From contig CM040750.1 of NCBI GenBank assembly GCA_022829145.1, positions 7,532,755-7,596,754 on the forward strand: a DNA stretch of 64,000 bases, in the 5' to 3' direction. This DNA comes from Albula goreensis. Taxonomy: Eukaryota; Chordata; Actinopteri; Albuliformes; Albulidae. The notes beneath the pieces are model-generated. The model was given only the letters and a program-made list of their open reading frames with translations. It ran no database searches and was not told the origin of the DNA. The translations under genes and the position numbers were made by a program. This document shows positions 39,801 through 54,800 of the stretch, piece after piece (the first letter of the stretch is position 1; each line of letters begins with the position of its first letter).

Positions 39801-42800
39801 AGGGCAACCGTGGCAAGGAAAATCTCTCAGACAGACAGGAGGAAACCTGAGCAGAACCCTGCTCAGAGAGGGAGTCCACCTGCTTTTGCCCAGCGCTAGC
39901 CAAATTTTAATTATAAATAATTATCCAGGAGAGTTCAGTTCTTGGCATAAGGGAGGCAGAACTAGCAGGGTAGCTGAAATGGAAGCTATTCCGGATACGT
40001 GATTCAATCTAGCATGGTGCAGCGCCCCGAAGAGGGTTTCCGTTATTGCTGACATGGCAGTTATCCTGCCACCGGCGCACAAGATGTCTCATTTGGTGAG
40101 TCACCAGCAAAGTCTATTGGATATGATATTTGGTTTCATGGACTGACCAAGCTTAGCTAACTCAGAATGCCTTCAATTGCCTCTTCCACATTGGTCACAA
40201 TGTGGAAAAGCTTTGGTCTGCATGTAGCCAGGGCTGGTAGAGGAAACCCAACAATGGGCGAGTTAACTGATATTAGCTCTGAGTTACCAAGGCAGCCTGT
40301 AACATGGTTAAGATGAACTGCAACAGTTCTGCAGCCACCGAAAAATAAAAGCATGTGATTTAACTTGCTAGGGGAACACAGGGGATAACAACGGAGCAGC
40401 CCTACCAATAACTGACCTAATAAAAATAAGTGCAGAACTATTTTCAAACACATTTATGAAATCCAAGTAATTCAAGGTACTCTCCTTCAAACGCTTATAA
40501 ATGTGGAGTAGTGTGCCAAAACTTCTCAAATACATTTCAACGTTAAGATACACATATTTTCAAATGGTTTCATTTAAACACCTTTATAAATTGAACCTGA
40601 AGTGATAGAATAAATAAACAGGTATGTGACTCAGATTCATACAGAACTCAACAGGGACTTACTTTCGAGCTTCCACTCTCGCCTCAGCGTCCGCATCACG
40701 AATTCCCTTTTTGATGCTCTCCACCAGGACTGCCGCGTGTCTGAGGGAGAGAGAGGGAAGGAGATAGGGGGATGGTGTAAGAAAAATTTAAAAAAAAAAA
40801 AAAATTCTCGCATCAGTTTGGTAAACTGGCACAGTTTTAGTAAAACTGGAAAACAAACTGGGGCATTGCCTGCCTGCTGTCTCATCCATAGAAGGCTGGA
40901 ATTACAGTTATCGGCATTATTGATCTAGTCTGGAATTACAATTACCTGCTGCAGTGTCATGGACTAGAATTAGTCATCTACAGCGGTGTTCCAGTCTGGA
41001 GTTACACTCACCTTCAGCAGTGTCACAGACTGCAATTAGTCACCTACAGCAGTGTTCCGGCCCTGTTCTAGTCCGGAATTAAATTCACTGACGCTGCTAA
41101 AGAGTGATGAGACTAACAAACTTAACCCTATCATTCCCTGGTGAGGCCGAGCTGAGCAGAAATTAAAATGAGATATTATATTTGTTATATTATAATTAAT
41201 GTTATGTGCTGTTAATTGACATGGTGAGGATATGTTTTAAACAGTAATGGTTTAGTCTTGCTGACTCACCTTTCTAAGGAATGGGTCTGCCATTCTTGAA
41301 GCAACAGGTCCAGAAAGTCATAGCAACGTCTGTGCATCAAAAATGACACCCAGGTTACCAAGCAAGGTCAAACATAGGCAATCAAGGTCAAACAAGATCA
41401 AAAAAGCCCAGTGAAACACCTCATCATTATTTTTCAAATAAATTGCTCAGAACATCCACAGAGAGACACTTGACAGGCAGGCTGGGTTGCCTGAATAAGA
41501 CATTTGTATTATTTCAAGTATATACACACTAGTGATACCATTCCTCATTCCGTTGCTACCATTTTGGATGCGAGAGACAAATTCGCATCCCGTTCCTGGT
41601 GCTCACTGCTACTTCAACAGTTGACAGTGGGTGTGACTACCGACTGGTCTGACTGGCAGCAGCACTCTGATTGGCTCAATGTGTTACCTGCAGGAAAATA
41701 TCCTTCTCTAGGGAAACCCCACCCCCAACCTCCATTTATGTGCTCTTCTGATTCTGATCTCCTGTAACTCTGTATAAAGGTGTATTACAGTGGGCCGGTC
41801 TAATACTGCCAAATGACATATTGTGTCATGTAAGCGCAACAACCATTATCTTCTCATCATTTCAATCCCTGACTCAGCACATTAGCAGCTGGCCATGTAA
41901 TGTAATCACTAGATCACGTAGCCAGTTAATAACATCATATGTAAACTGATAGCGTTACACAAAGTTTCACCTAGCAATATAATCATGTATTATGTTATCA
42001 GGTGTACATATACTTCTATCATTTATAAGCAGTTTATGCAATCAGTTAAACCTTTTGGCTACCTCAAACACATGCCAATTTGGCCTGTCAGGTTGAATTT
42101 TGTGCAGTTGTCACCAAGTGTCCCTGCAGCAACTCCAAGTTCAGCAACCATTTGGCAGCCAGCACAGACATGTGACTGATTGTGACTAACTGGGACAGAA
42201 CATAAGGAGTTCATTGGTGCAGAAGAACAAAGTTGCGTTGCTATGGGTTACGTGCGGAGACAGTAGAGGTTGATGACTCACCTCCTCACTGCCACGGATT
42301 TTGAAGTGCAGTTGCTGGTGATCAGGGGAATGAGCCTGGGAACGTGGGTATGCTGTAGAGACACACACACACACACACCTGTTACTGCTTTCTGTTCAAC
42401 GTGGACGACGTATGGCTTTCATGGTCTGCCGGGAATGTGATCATAGGCAGGCCTCATGCCATTAAAATCTCATGGGTCACGATCATCAAGCGATTTCCAA
42501 GGATACAGTTTCATTTTTCTCTAGTTAATATGTACCAACTTGTTAGTGCTGCTGAAATTTAATCACAATGCTGCATTGTTAGAACAACCTGACAAGAAAT
42601 TTTGTGACTGTAGAATTGATTAGCGGAAGGGAGATGTGGTGTTAGATTAGGAGCGCTGGAAGATTGTGTGGGAGTTGGGCACTCACCCGGATGATGAAGC
42701 GGATGGCAGACACCCCCGACGTGGCCATGACCTTGGCACAGTTAGGGATCAGGTTGAACAGGATAGGCACGATGGCTTCTGCGCCGTGATCGAACTTGTT

Positions 42801-45800
42801 GCCCAGGACTGTGGACAGATGGCTGCTCGAAACACAGACACACGGGGAAGATCAGACACCTCCGACTTCATCTGAGCCCAACATGTAGCACAGAACAGTG
42901 ACTTCCGGACACCACCGGAATGCTGATGTATAATATTCACTGTGAGAAGCAGGGTCAATGCAAATCAATCACGCTTTACTTTGCACCACCACATACAACT
43001 ACACGCTAACATCAGCCATGCTGAATTGCTATTACGTTGTTTGCTACATTTCGGTTACAGTACATGCTTCATATGTGGTGCATTGCAAAATTTCGGCCAC
43101 ACAACATGCAACATTTCAGCTACAGTACAAGCTATATACCGGCTATGGTTTTAGCAACGCCATATGCTACATTTCAGCTATGGTACTTACTAGATTTCAG
43201 TTGCATTACATTTCAGCTATGCAATTTATTGTATTTAAGCTATGTTACATTTCAGTTATTTTACAGACTACATTTCATATTACTATTCCTTTAATTCCCA
43301 TTATGCTCAAACTTGAAGTTCATGCACTATCCTTTGAGTGACCTTTGACCCCCGTGGTACTCACGCCACAGTGATGCAGGCCTCTCGCACCACTTGGGAG
43401 CGCAGGTCCTTGGCGGACAGCTTGAAGGCCCCATCCAGCAGACGCAGGTGCTGATAGAAGCAGTCATAGTCTGCTGCCCCGGCAATCAACAGCGACCGGA
43501 TCTTCTTCAGCTGCAGGAGGAACGAAGACATGAAGGAGCTCATGCTGCCGCGCTAACCATGCTACTGCTACTGTACAAACTGTGCTGCTGGAACCAGATT
43601 AATGATAAAGGTCGGTGTAGATATTTTAAAGTAAATGTCTTAAAAGTCAATGTCACATGACCCTAGGAGCTATAGGAGCATACAAACTGCAAGGGCGTAA
43701 TGACTTACAGACACTGGTTCATAGTACATGGATATAGATGCATACTGATAAATAGAAACAGTCTTGGAGGACATTTTAGACAGTAGTCAATAATACAGCA
43801 CTCATTTTAAACTGAGACTTGTGTGCAAATACACGTACTGTTCCCACATCCAATGGGAAAGCTTAAGAAGTGTAGCTGGTAATGACACCTCTTGCCTCGT
43901 ACAATGGCTGGACATGTTTGATACTATGCGTTGGGTACCTTGTCAGATCTAAGTGAAGACCAGCATAAGATCGCGATTCAAGCCACTGCATACAAATGCT
44001 TGTTTAATAGCTGTGGGCCATTTGCAGGGCAAAGCCACGGTTGTGTGCTATCCCTGTATTGTCATTTTGACATTTTAATGCATGAATTAAAATAAAGTAG
44101 TAAGGTGCTACACTGTTTCATAAAAGTTACAAGAATAAATACATTTGACTCACATGTGTATTCATTTATCAGAATTATCACAGCACTCAGAATTGTACTG
44201 AAAGTATATAAACAATGTCATATAGTTAATAAAAGGATTGATTGCAGAAAGCAATGCATGGAGAAGCACAGTGAGTCATATGAGTGGACCCAGGAAATGG
44301 GATTTCCTGTTCATTTAATCATAGGGATTTATAAAACCTGCTCACACAATCTGCGCGTTTGCGCCCAACCGCAGGACTACCATTTTGCTGAACATTCAGT
44401 TTCTTTCTGTCAACCACACTAATCATTCAGTACTTTCTTTTGATGTGATATGCTTTTCGCCAGGAAATTATAAGGAAATACATTACATTCAGCCTGAAGC
44501 AATAACGTTTTTGATAAACCTTCCCCATTTCCTTTTGTAACTTTCAGCTATATACAGGATAGGTATATTTAACTATTTTTTGTACAAAAAGTGTTTAACT
44601 ATTTCTAAGCGTTGGTGTTTTGTTAACTGTTTTGTTGTCTTTACGTTACTGATATCTTGAGAAGTCAGAAAGCTTGCCAGTGAAGCGTCTGACAGTAGTT
44701 GCAACAGTGACGTCAAGATGGTTCATTGTGCATTTATTTCCACCAAAACTGTAGTATAAAAAGAGTCTTTGGGTAAATCTATTTTAATGAAATGTCAGGC
44801 TTGGTATTTGATCTTGTTTGGGCATGCGAGATCAAAATGATCAAAAGATTCATACATCTTCCTCTTGTCCACTGTTCTGTTCAAACGTTTTCTCTTACTG
44901 TGGCTCTCGCTTTCAAGTATTTTTGATTTCATTTCCCTTTTATGCACTGTAGGGTTCGAGACAGCGCCGACTTTTTGAGCCAAATATGTCTGGAGATGTC
45001 ATTTGGGTTCAGGGCAGTCATTTGGGTTCTAAGTGGAAAAAACCTTCAGTAGTCATTGGTCATGCAAACACTCATCGGAAAGTTACTTTAGACCAGCAGG
45101 CACCAAATCTTCGAATCAAGGGCCGAAGCGTGGCATATAAATCGGCCATCTTTAGTTATTAACCCCCTCCACCATCCTACTTCAAGTAGCACTTCCTGTC
45201 ACTCTTCCCAGTTGATGAGGGTGTAAGGAGATTTGGTGTAGGTCCTTGATGACATTTTGAGGGGCAGGGACGGGATTTTTGATGTAAATTAACAATACAG
45301 TAAATCTTCCTGCCGATATACATCTTGAAATGTATATTGGGAGATGAAGCATAGCACAGTGTATGGAGTGTGCCTGTTGTATCAGAGGAGGGAAGCATTG
45401 CTAACAGTCAGCATTACCTATGTATTACTGGAAGGGCAGTGCGCATAGTCCAGGCTGCATCTAGCCTCAGAAAGCAATGTGCAAGATTCTGCCATCTAAT
45501 TAAGCGGACCAGCTAAATTAATCCTTAATTGAGCTGCTCACAGTGATAAAGTTGTGGAATAAGGTCATTGCCATGGCAACTACCAATAATTATTGGCTGA
45601 CTATGTTGAATCCCTCGAACAGCATGCACAGTTAACTCTGTCAGTGGAGAGGAAGGATTCTTGAAGACTGAAGAGTTCAGCTAGAGATAGCTTAACTCCA
45701 TTAGGGGTCATGACTATTTAAAACACATTATACATTACATTATATCCAAGTGATGAATTTATTGGCAATTAAAAAGCACTTCAAAATCCCACCGTGATGA

Positions 45801-48800
45801 CGGGGCAGTAACCCAGACAATTGCAAGGGGGTTACTGGCACTCGGAGGTATTGACTCATGATTGCCAGTCACTGGACTAAGCAACTCTTTGTGATAAGTC
45901 ATTGGACTGAGCTACTCTATCAGTTAAGGGACTGAGCTATCCTGTGTCATAGGTCTGGAGAGGAATATTCGCCACCATCAGTCAAGGGACTGAGCTACTC
46001 ACAAACAGGAGTTAAAGCACTGAGTTACTCACTACCATTAGTCATAGGATTGAGCTATTCCTGACCATAAGTCCAGGGACTGAGCTACTCGTTAACAGGA
46101 GTCAAAGCACGGAGTTACTCACTAACATTAGTCATAGGACTGAGCTTTATATGACCAAAAGTCCAGGGACTGAGCTACTCATTAACAGGAGTCAAAACAC
46201 TGAGTTACTCACTACCACCAGTCACAGGACTAAGCTACACACTAACACCCCTCAAAGCACTGAGCTACTTACCGCATTAGCTCTCTGATCCCAGTCGTGT
46301 TTGTCGTCAGACAGGACCTCACGGATCTTGTTCAGGTTGTCCTCCAGGTCTCGAGTGGAATAGATCTGTGGAAAAACCATGGAGACCGAATAAGCCTGTC
46401 TGAGAGGCTACACCACTGCTCCATGCTGATTCATTCAGCCACGCATTCACTCATTCACTCGTTCATTAATTCCATTCAATGAGTACCAACAGGTATCTTC
46501 ATTTACTTCTTTGTTTTCTGGTGCAGTGGATTGTGTGAAGAAAAGAGTGAATATGCCAAAACTTCAAAAACTTGATTATACAGTTTCACATTTCTCAAAC
46601 CTCAGCATCTCTTTCACTTCCAAGTTTTTTTGTTGCAACTTGTGATTTTCTGGAACAATTTTAAGAACGATTTATCACTTCTGCAATCATAAGAGCTATG
46701 CTGCAGTTCTCATCAATCTCATCAATATTCATATATTGGTCGCAAACTCTTTGGATTTCTCGCAATCGCACAAAACCATTAAAGATGCCTCTTCAAGTAC
46801 TCCTAATGTAACGTGATGCATTTAGCTCACTAGTGACTTAACAATGACGCATATTAAAACACAGCTTGGTTAGTTACTGAAGCAACGTCTTCTTCATGCT
46901 CAGACAATTAAAACAATTATTCTAACTTACTGACACTGCATGCAAATAAGTCCCATTTAAACACATCTACTTTAAAACATAACTTTTTGGTGCTTAGCAA
47001 TTTGCTTGACTACAACAATACATCCTCCCATCCAGCCAGTCATCCTTCCTCTTCATGAAAAAGACAAAACCACACCCATCTAATGAATATTGATCTGTTT
47101 TTCTAAGCACAGTATTTGTGATTTCAAAAGCAGGGCAGTGACTGATGACACAGCTCAAATAAAGCTGCCCAGAATGTTTTTTCTAAGTACAAATTAGGGG
47201 AATCGGAGGCTGGAAGGAAAAGACAAAAGTGTACTGACACACTGAGGAACGCTGACACACGCACTCCCTGAATTCCATACCGCGCCTTAGCGACAATGCT
47301 AACAACGGTAACAACAGCAATATTTCTCTCGCTGATAAAATCTCCTGAGGGACTCAGCGATTGCTTTGGCCTGATTCACTGACTTGGACTACTTCCTAGA
47401 AAGGTGCTTTCTTCTCCACTTTAGTTTTTCAATGCTGTTTTTGTACCCTTTGCAGATTAATTTTGCGTTCAGGTTAGCTTGGGCGTCCAATCTTAAAAAA
47501 ATGTGTAATACATTTTCTCCATTTTAAATTCAACAAATTAAATTGCTTAAATTTCGCCTTAGCACAGAGCGAATACAGTAGCAGGCTAAGTATTTTGAAA
47601 GTTTAATAACTAGCTGATAGGCATTAATTTTTCCCTACCGAAACAGAAATTGAGAAACAGAGAAAGAGAAACAGAAGTTTCCTTTTTTCTGTAACTGACG
47701 TTGATTACTCCTCTATTTCAATGCTATTCTAGATGACGTGTGCAGGTGTACTGTACCTGTACAGTTGGAACATCTGTGAACGCTTTGATAAAGTCCTCCT
47801 CGTCGATTGCCCCGGCGCCTTCCTTGGACTGACCTGGGCAAAGAGCAAAGACAGGGTCAAAGGAAAACCCCCAGAACGTCACATGACCACAATACCCCAC
47901 AACATATGGTGCGAGGCACTTAACAGCACCTGGTGCCACACAATGCATTGCATTATTTGATACTGCGAAAAAATTTGATGAGTTTTCAAAGACTGGTTTT
48001 GGTTTTCAGTTGGGCCCATTTTTGCTTCTAGAAATGCCAGTCTCTGTGCCATATTCGCAAATGCATTCTGACATCATGGGACAAAGCTTCAAAATGAGCA
48101 GATGGTGATGCAACATACAGTAAGAGCCAGTATACCGACAGAAACCTCACAAAGACTGCACAGACCGCAGCCCTCTCTCTCCTCTTGGGCTCGGTTCAGC
48201 ATCAGGCAGCGAAATCGCCATGTTCTGCCAAAAGCCCACATATCAGGCTCCACATGAGCCTCCATCAGTATGTTATTCAGCAGAAATATGCAGTCTGAAT
48301 AACCTCAACATCAACACATCAACCTTGTACCTACAGTGCACTCCACAAACATTGGCACCCCTGATAAAATGAGCAAAAGAGCAGTAAGACAAATTCTTTC
48401 ATTCAAAATATTCAGAAAAATATAACCCTTAGATTCTCAACATCTCCAGTTACTTTACATTTCTTAATTATTACCCTGATAGTGGAAATGGGCATTTTCA
48501 GCTTTTCAGTTTTCATTTTCTTATAGCCATGTCCTGATTTGTGCAGCTCAACAACTTTTTGTTTCACATCATTGCTGTTTTCTCTGGTCTTTCTCATAAT
48601 GATGGATGACTAAGGGAATTTGGCCTGTGTGTCCCCTCACATTTATATACCAGTAAAACAGGAAGTCATGGCTGACCATTTAAGAGTTCCTAATCCCTCA
48701 GGTAAACTTTAAAACATTAAATATGAATGAGAATATACTTTAGTTAGATTTTTCTCATAAGAACTTCTCTGGATGCCAAAAATTGTGGCACACACATTTT

Positions 48801-51800
48801 AGAGAAAAACATTTATATCATTATAAGATTTCCAATTAAAATTGTTTTTACTGTCCATTTTGCTCATGTTTACTACGGGTGCCAATATTTGTGGAGGGCA
48901 CTGTATATAGCACCTAGCACATTTGTTCTGCTGGTCAGTGCAGTAAAATCCAGACAATGAAAAATGGAGACCATAAATCAGAGTGAATCAGTAAATTTCA
49001 TTGTTGAGGAGCTCACGTATATTATCAGCACTAAAGAGACTGTGCCAGGCAGAACCATCAGTTGTGAAAAGCTCAGTGCCAGAGCAGTATTGACTGTCCT
49101 GATTAGAGTGTGGGAAGTTGATTTCAGGACACAGCAGGATTGACTCTGCTGATTGGAGATTTGGCTGTTGATGTCAGGACACAGCAGGAATGACTCTGCT
49201 GATTGGAGGTTTGGATGTTGATGTCAGGACACAGCAGGATTGACTCTGCTGATTGGAGGTTTGGATGTGTGGATTTTCAAGACACAAGGGGAAACAGGAG
49301 AGGTGGTTGTGCTGAATTAACTGAGAGCAGCAGGCTGATTCTCTCAAAACAGGACAGCTTGTGAATCCTTCAGCTTTGGTATTCAGGAACATAGTCTTGA
49401 CTGTTCTAAAAGCAGCTGTCAGAAGACAGACCATATTAGTCTGAAGATCCGCTCTGAAGCACACACAGGTCTGAACCCTGAGGCGGAGGAGCGTATTGGA
49501 AAACACAACACACAAAAGCTCCCATGTTGTCCATCCACAGTCTGTCCAAAGCAGAAAACCATCCATTACTCTTGAAGACACATGTCAAGTCAACAATTCC
49601 ACAAACCCTGGCATTTCCATCAATTATTGATTCCCTGACGAAATTTGCAATCTCAGGATAGCAGGAATTTACAAATCACCAAATGATTCAGTTATTCGAG
49701 TACAGAACACATTTTTGCCCAAATGTGAAATAAACTGATGTACACCATCCAATTAATGCCGGTCTCAAATTTGCATTGGTCTGCAATAATTGCCTGGAAG
49801 CAAATCCTCTTTTAGCAAATAAGCACCAATATCCACAATTGCTGGGTCAAAATATGTTTCGGTTGCTGTAAATAAAATTCAAAGTGTGCCTTTCAAATGC
49901 GGTTTACTATTCATATCACAATTGTTCAGCTTCATATGGATATTGGAGATTTTGTTAATTTTTAAATATAACATTTTAAAACAGGTTAGAGTTCAGAATG
50001 TATGGTATTGAGCTCTGGAATCTCTCAGTTCACTCAGTTTAATGCGCCCAACGGAATAAATGTTGGTCTCCAATAATTGTCAGTCTAAAAGTGCCTGGTG
50101 TGTTTGGTTGTGGAACTAAATGAACACCACAATGATTCTTGGAAGTTTTACGGCATGCCTTGCTTCAATAAATATGGCAGGTTTTACTGGGATTTTTTAA
50201 TACATTTCTAAAATTCTGCCATCACTGGTCGGACATTATTTCAAAAGTTACACAACAAGATAATGATTCCATGATGAGGCCTGGATTGTCGCATACTTTT
50301 CCTTCTTATACACGTGTGTGTTAAAATGAATGAATGATAGAATGTGCATAGGTAGTATATTAATGTTGCGCGTTAATGTGACCCTTCCCCCTAGTCCTGG
50401 TGAGTAAACACAGCCGTGCGGTACAGTATTGACAGAGTCCGCATTGGCTCGATGTCTCTGTGCATTTCCTGTGGAGCGCTAATGGATGTGCTTTGGGATG
50501 GAATTCAGTGGACTTCCTGGAGCATTCCCCGTCTGGTTAACAAGCTCGTCCATCCCATCCCCGGGGAACACTGCCCGCGGAGCGGAAGGAGGGAAGGAAA
50601 CTAAAGAACCCAGATACTCCCGACCTTCTGCAGCGCACTACTTCAAACTGTCGATAAGCGTTCACAATATACGGTTCAATCCTTACCCAGCGATATCATA
50701 GGCTTTAATTAGGGCTGTTAAAATTAACGTGTTAACTCATACTAATCATATCTGATTCGTATATATTCGTAATGATAAGTTCATTTAAAAGAATGCAGTT
50801 AATTGCGCCTTCTTATTTGGACCTGCACATGATGAATCTGGTAGACTGGCGAGGCCAATAGAGGACTAGCGATTCTCTAAATGCAAATAGCAGTCTGTCA
50901 TGAAAAGATTGGTCATCTTTCCCCTGTCAATCCAACAGACAAGACAGTAATTTTCACCCACGCACAGGTTTAAGCCAAGCTTTTCAAGCCAATCCCTGAA
51001 ATATTTTATTACAGCGAATGATGCTTGTGATAGCAGGCCCCACTGAAAACACGCATATACTATTTCGTTGGGCAGAAGGGAGTGAGAGGTTCTTATTTTC
51101 TCAGTGTGACAATGTCAAAATGATGCAAGGATATGCGGAATGGGTATTTCAGCAATTGCATTTGCAATGATTTATGTAAATTAGCACGTGAGTGCATATG
51201 CTAACGTGCTAAATGGTGCTGCTTTTGGGTTTTTAACATGTGATATTAATTCCAAAAGTACATGTGTATGGTAATCGCAAACAACACAACAGTCACAATG
51301 TACTTTTGGGATTCATATCACATTGATTCTCGGCTCTACTCACTACACTTTTAACAAGTGGACCCAGCAGAGATTGTTTCTGACTTTACTGTGGTCTTGA
51401 GGAATAGACGACTAGGGCTATGAAATCATCCGATGTAGTTTTGCCCCCAGTGATGTTATAGAGGTCCATAGGAAGTGAATCTGGGAGCATTGTGACAGAC
51501 AGCCCTGGCTAGAGGGTTCTTATTGGCTGAGTAAGATCATCACAACCTTCTAATGGCTTAATCAATGCTTTATCCAATTATATCAAATAGTTACAATGCC
51601 CACAGCGATAATGGATGTCTTTATGTTTAATTACCTTTATTAAAACATATTTTAAAACAAATCATGGAACTGTGATTACTTCTGACTGTCTTAATCATTT
51701 TTTTGTCGTGGCAGCCCAAGTTTTAATGATTACATTTATTTTACATCAGTTCAGGAGCAGCAAACAAAAGCAGGACTACATGAATTTCAATTATTTAATA

Positions 51801-54800
51801 ATTTAATAATTCAAATAATTAAATAAACGAATGATCCTAGCTGTTAAAGATGCTAACCACAACTGCAACCACATAAATTGAATCATTCGCAAGGTAAAAC
51901 CACACTATGTGAAGGTATCAGAAGGAATCAGAATGAACGGGTAGATATTAGTTTAAATTTACACAAGAAGCCGGGCACTGTTCTTTTTAATCAAATGTGA
52001 TATGTAATATCTCAGAGGTTCAGGATATTACTGTGCCAGCGTAATTTCCGATTCTAAGGCTGGAGTTCTGATACCATCCTTTAGCTATGCGTACTTAGAA
52101 TTCTAGAAAGATCGAACATCTACTGCTCTCACCCACATCAGCTGACATTATAAAAAGATGATTTTTCATACTCTAAATATTGACATTCCCAATCAATATA
52201 CAATTCACCAAGGCCAGACAAAAAAAATCTGTAATAAAATCCCCATTCAGCTCCTGGAAAAAGTGTCATGCCACCAAAAGCATGATGGGATATGATTTAA
52301 TTCTTCATGCGCATTTGGAAATACCATCACAAATTGTTCTATACATTTGGGAAAAAAATGATCTTTCTGAAGGGCTACACCAAACCTTTCTTCTAGGTTT
52401 GACTACCATGATAGACCCAACTATGGTTGTCGAGGATCACATACCATATGATTTAGCTTCAGCTGGTCTAAAATCGTGCTGCATTGCAGGATGTCTACAA
52501 TGTTACGATAATTTGACAAAAAAACTGATTTTACAGATTCAGAACCGCACTCAAACTCAAATTTCTGCTATCAAAGCTCTGATTCACTAACTATTAATTA
52601 CTCTGCTCTGGTCAAAGATACAGCAGATTGGCCAAGGTGAACTAAAACCACCTGCGCTATTATGCAAGGAGATGAAAGCAACAGACATGATTCAGTGAAT
52701 TAGGAGGTTAAGTGCCTGTCTGAAAGGAAAGCCTTCCTGAATGATACTACAACCGTTTATAATGAGGGATGAATAGCACTGCGCTACAAAGAGTAATCCT
52801 TTGCTTCCAGAAATTTTGCAATCAGTTGAACACTGAAAGAACCCATACGAAAATATTTTCCTTCATACTACTCCAGCCATTGTCCTACTACATGCAAAGA
52901 GACAATGTCACAGAAAATGTATAAAAATGAAAGAAAATTGTCTAAAGTGGTTTCTGCCATCTTTCCATCAAGTTCGTGAGTGTAAATTCATTGTGGCCTT
53001 GAATTACAACTCTTGTTTTAATGGCAATATGCTGTGGAGGCAATATGCTGTTCGACATAGAGAGAGAGTAACAGGCGGTCATTAGCCTCTAAAAACACAG
53101 ACAATAAACTCACCAACTGATTCATACCATGACTCTATTTTGACTGGTTTCTCCTATATTTAAAAAATATTTAATGATTAAATTAATTTTACAGAACATC
53201 TACGCAATTGAATATGGTGGCAAAAGTAGAGATTAGGCATTTAGTCAACTGTACTAAGCTACATTTTTTTTTGAAGAAGGCCATACGGTAATTACAGCAA
53301 CCTCTCTTCTGTTTATCTATTGTGGTTTAGCACACAATAATTTGAGCCTCACTTGACATCCTGTAAAAGTCTTGTATTAATTCAAATTCTCAAATCAATT
53401 TTTAGTCCCGCTAAACAAAATACCAAAATACTTAGGGAAGACTTGTAACAAAATATTCCCTCCCCTGCCATTGCTGTTAATGAAAAAAAGGATGGGTTCA
53501 GTGAGATTACTACAATTCCCAGCATGCAACAGCACCACTGCACTCACAGTGAGTAGCTCAATCAGCATGTTTGAAACTGACAAAAACAGTCAAATCAAAT
53601 CAAATCATCATTTAGAAGCTAGTCAAGCACATTACGAGTAGATGAACATTTTTTTTTTCTGTTTAACAAATGTTATGCTATGGTGGAGCCATTTGCAAAT
53701 CTCAGATATATAATACTGTACTTAAACGTCAAAATTTTACCAAATTACAATACATTTTGAAATGATCACTCAACTCACGTCAATGTACAGAAAGACCAAA
53801 ACATCTGTTACCCAAGAACTACATAATGAACATAGCTAACTATGGCTTGGTGCATCAAATTGACAAAACGCATGGATGGAGCCTGCATTTTAACATTGAA
53901 AAGCGCATGCTCATAAACACTTTGCAAATTGTGGCCCATTTTCAGAAAATACTAAAGACTAGTTGCTGGGTGGATTGAATGAGTCACATGTGTGGTCGAT
54001 TCCGAGTGCCAAGTTTTGCAGTGGGTGGGGCTTAACATAGTTCAATAGGGGAACAGAGTGGGGAATAGAGCAGAGAAATGAAGAAAAATAAATATTAACA
54101 GTTCGTGCCGTTCGATCTGTCAGAAGGTCGCTTTCTCGAAAATAACGTCATTGCTGCATTAGCTGTCTTGTCCTTCCTTTACCGTCATAAATATTCAAAG
54201 GAAACACCAATTCTGTCTTTTCCTGGTGTCCTCAACTAAAACAACAGCATATATTGTGGAATGCTGCCTTAAGCTACAGCAAAGGAAAATTTCATGTGTG
54301 CTTATGTATCTGTATTATTGTGGGCAGAAGGACAATGGAATAAGGGAGGGGGTTGAAATGCGATGGTTTCCAATGGCATATTTTGAACTGTTGGCGTTAG
54401 GGTGGATGGCAGAGGTATCGCACGGGGTTACTGTACATTCTCACTGACTAGGACCGATTTTGGGAGGAGAAAGTCACCTGAGTCTGTGGAAGACGAGACT
54501 CATACAGGAATGACTGTGACATATGCATGTGTGTGGGTGAGTATCAATGTGTTCCTCTGTGAATAAACTGGATTTGGTCATTGGTGGACGAATCGGTCGC
54601 GTGTCGAATGCTCGGTACCTCCGATCTTGGCTCCCGTGGCGCTGGCCCGGCGGCTGCTGTTTCCGGGGTTGGCTGGCTTCTTGGCGGTGGGGACCTTAAA
54701 AGCGGACTGCGAGGAAGAGGGCCGGTTTCCGTCCACCGACTCTTCATCGTCGAAGCTTTTATCTGGGGAGGAGAGGCAGACAGCAGGTGAGTGGGTGAGA

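Noticed and set aside
52180..52590. 136-codon plus-strand open frame in an intron
   Set aside because: No recognised domain, no splice or promoter context, AT-rich composition; compatible with chance.
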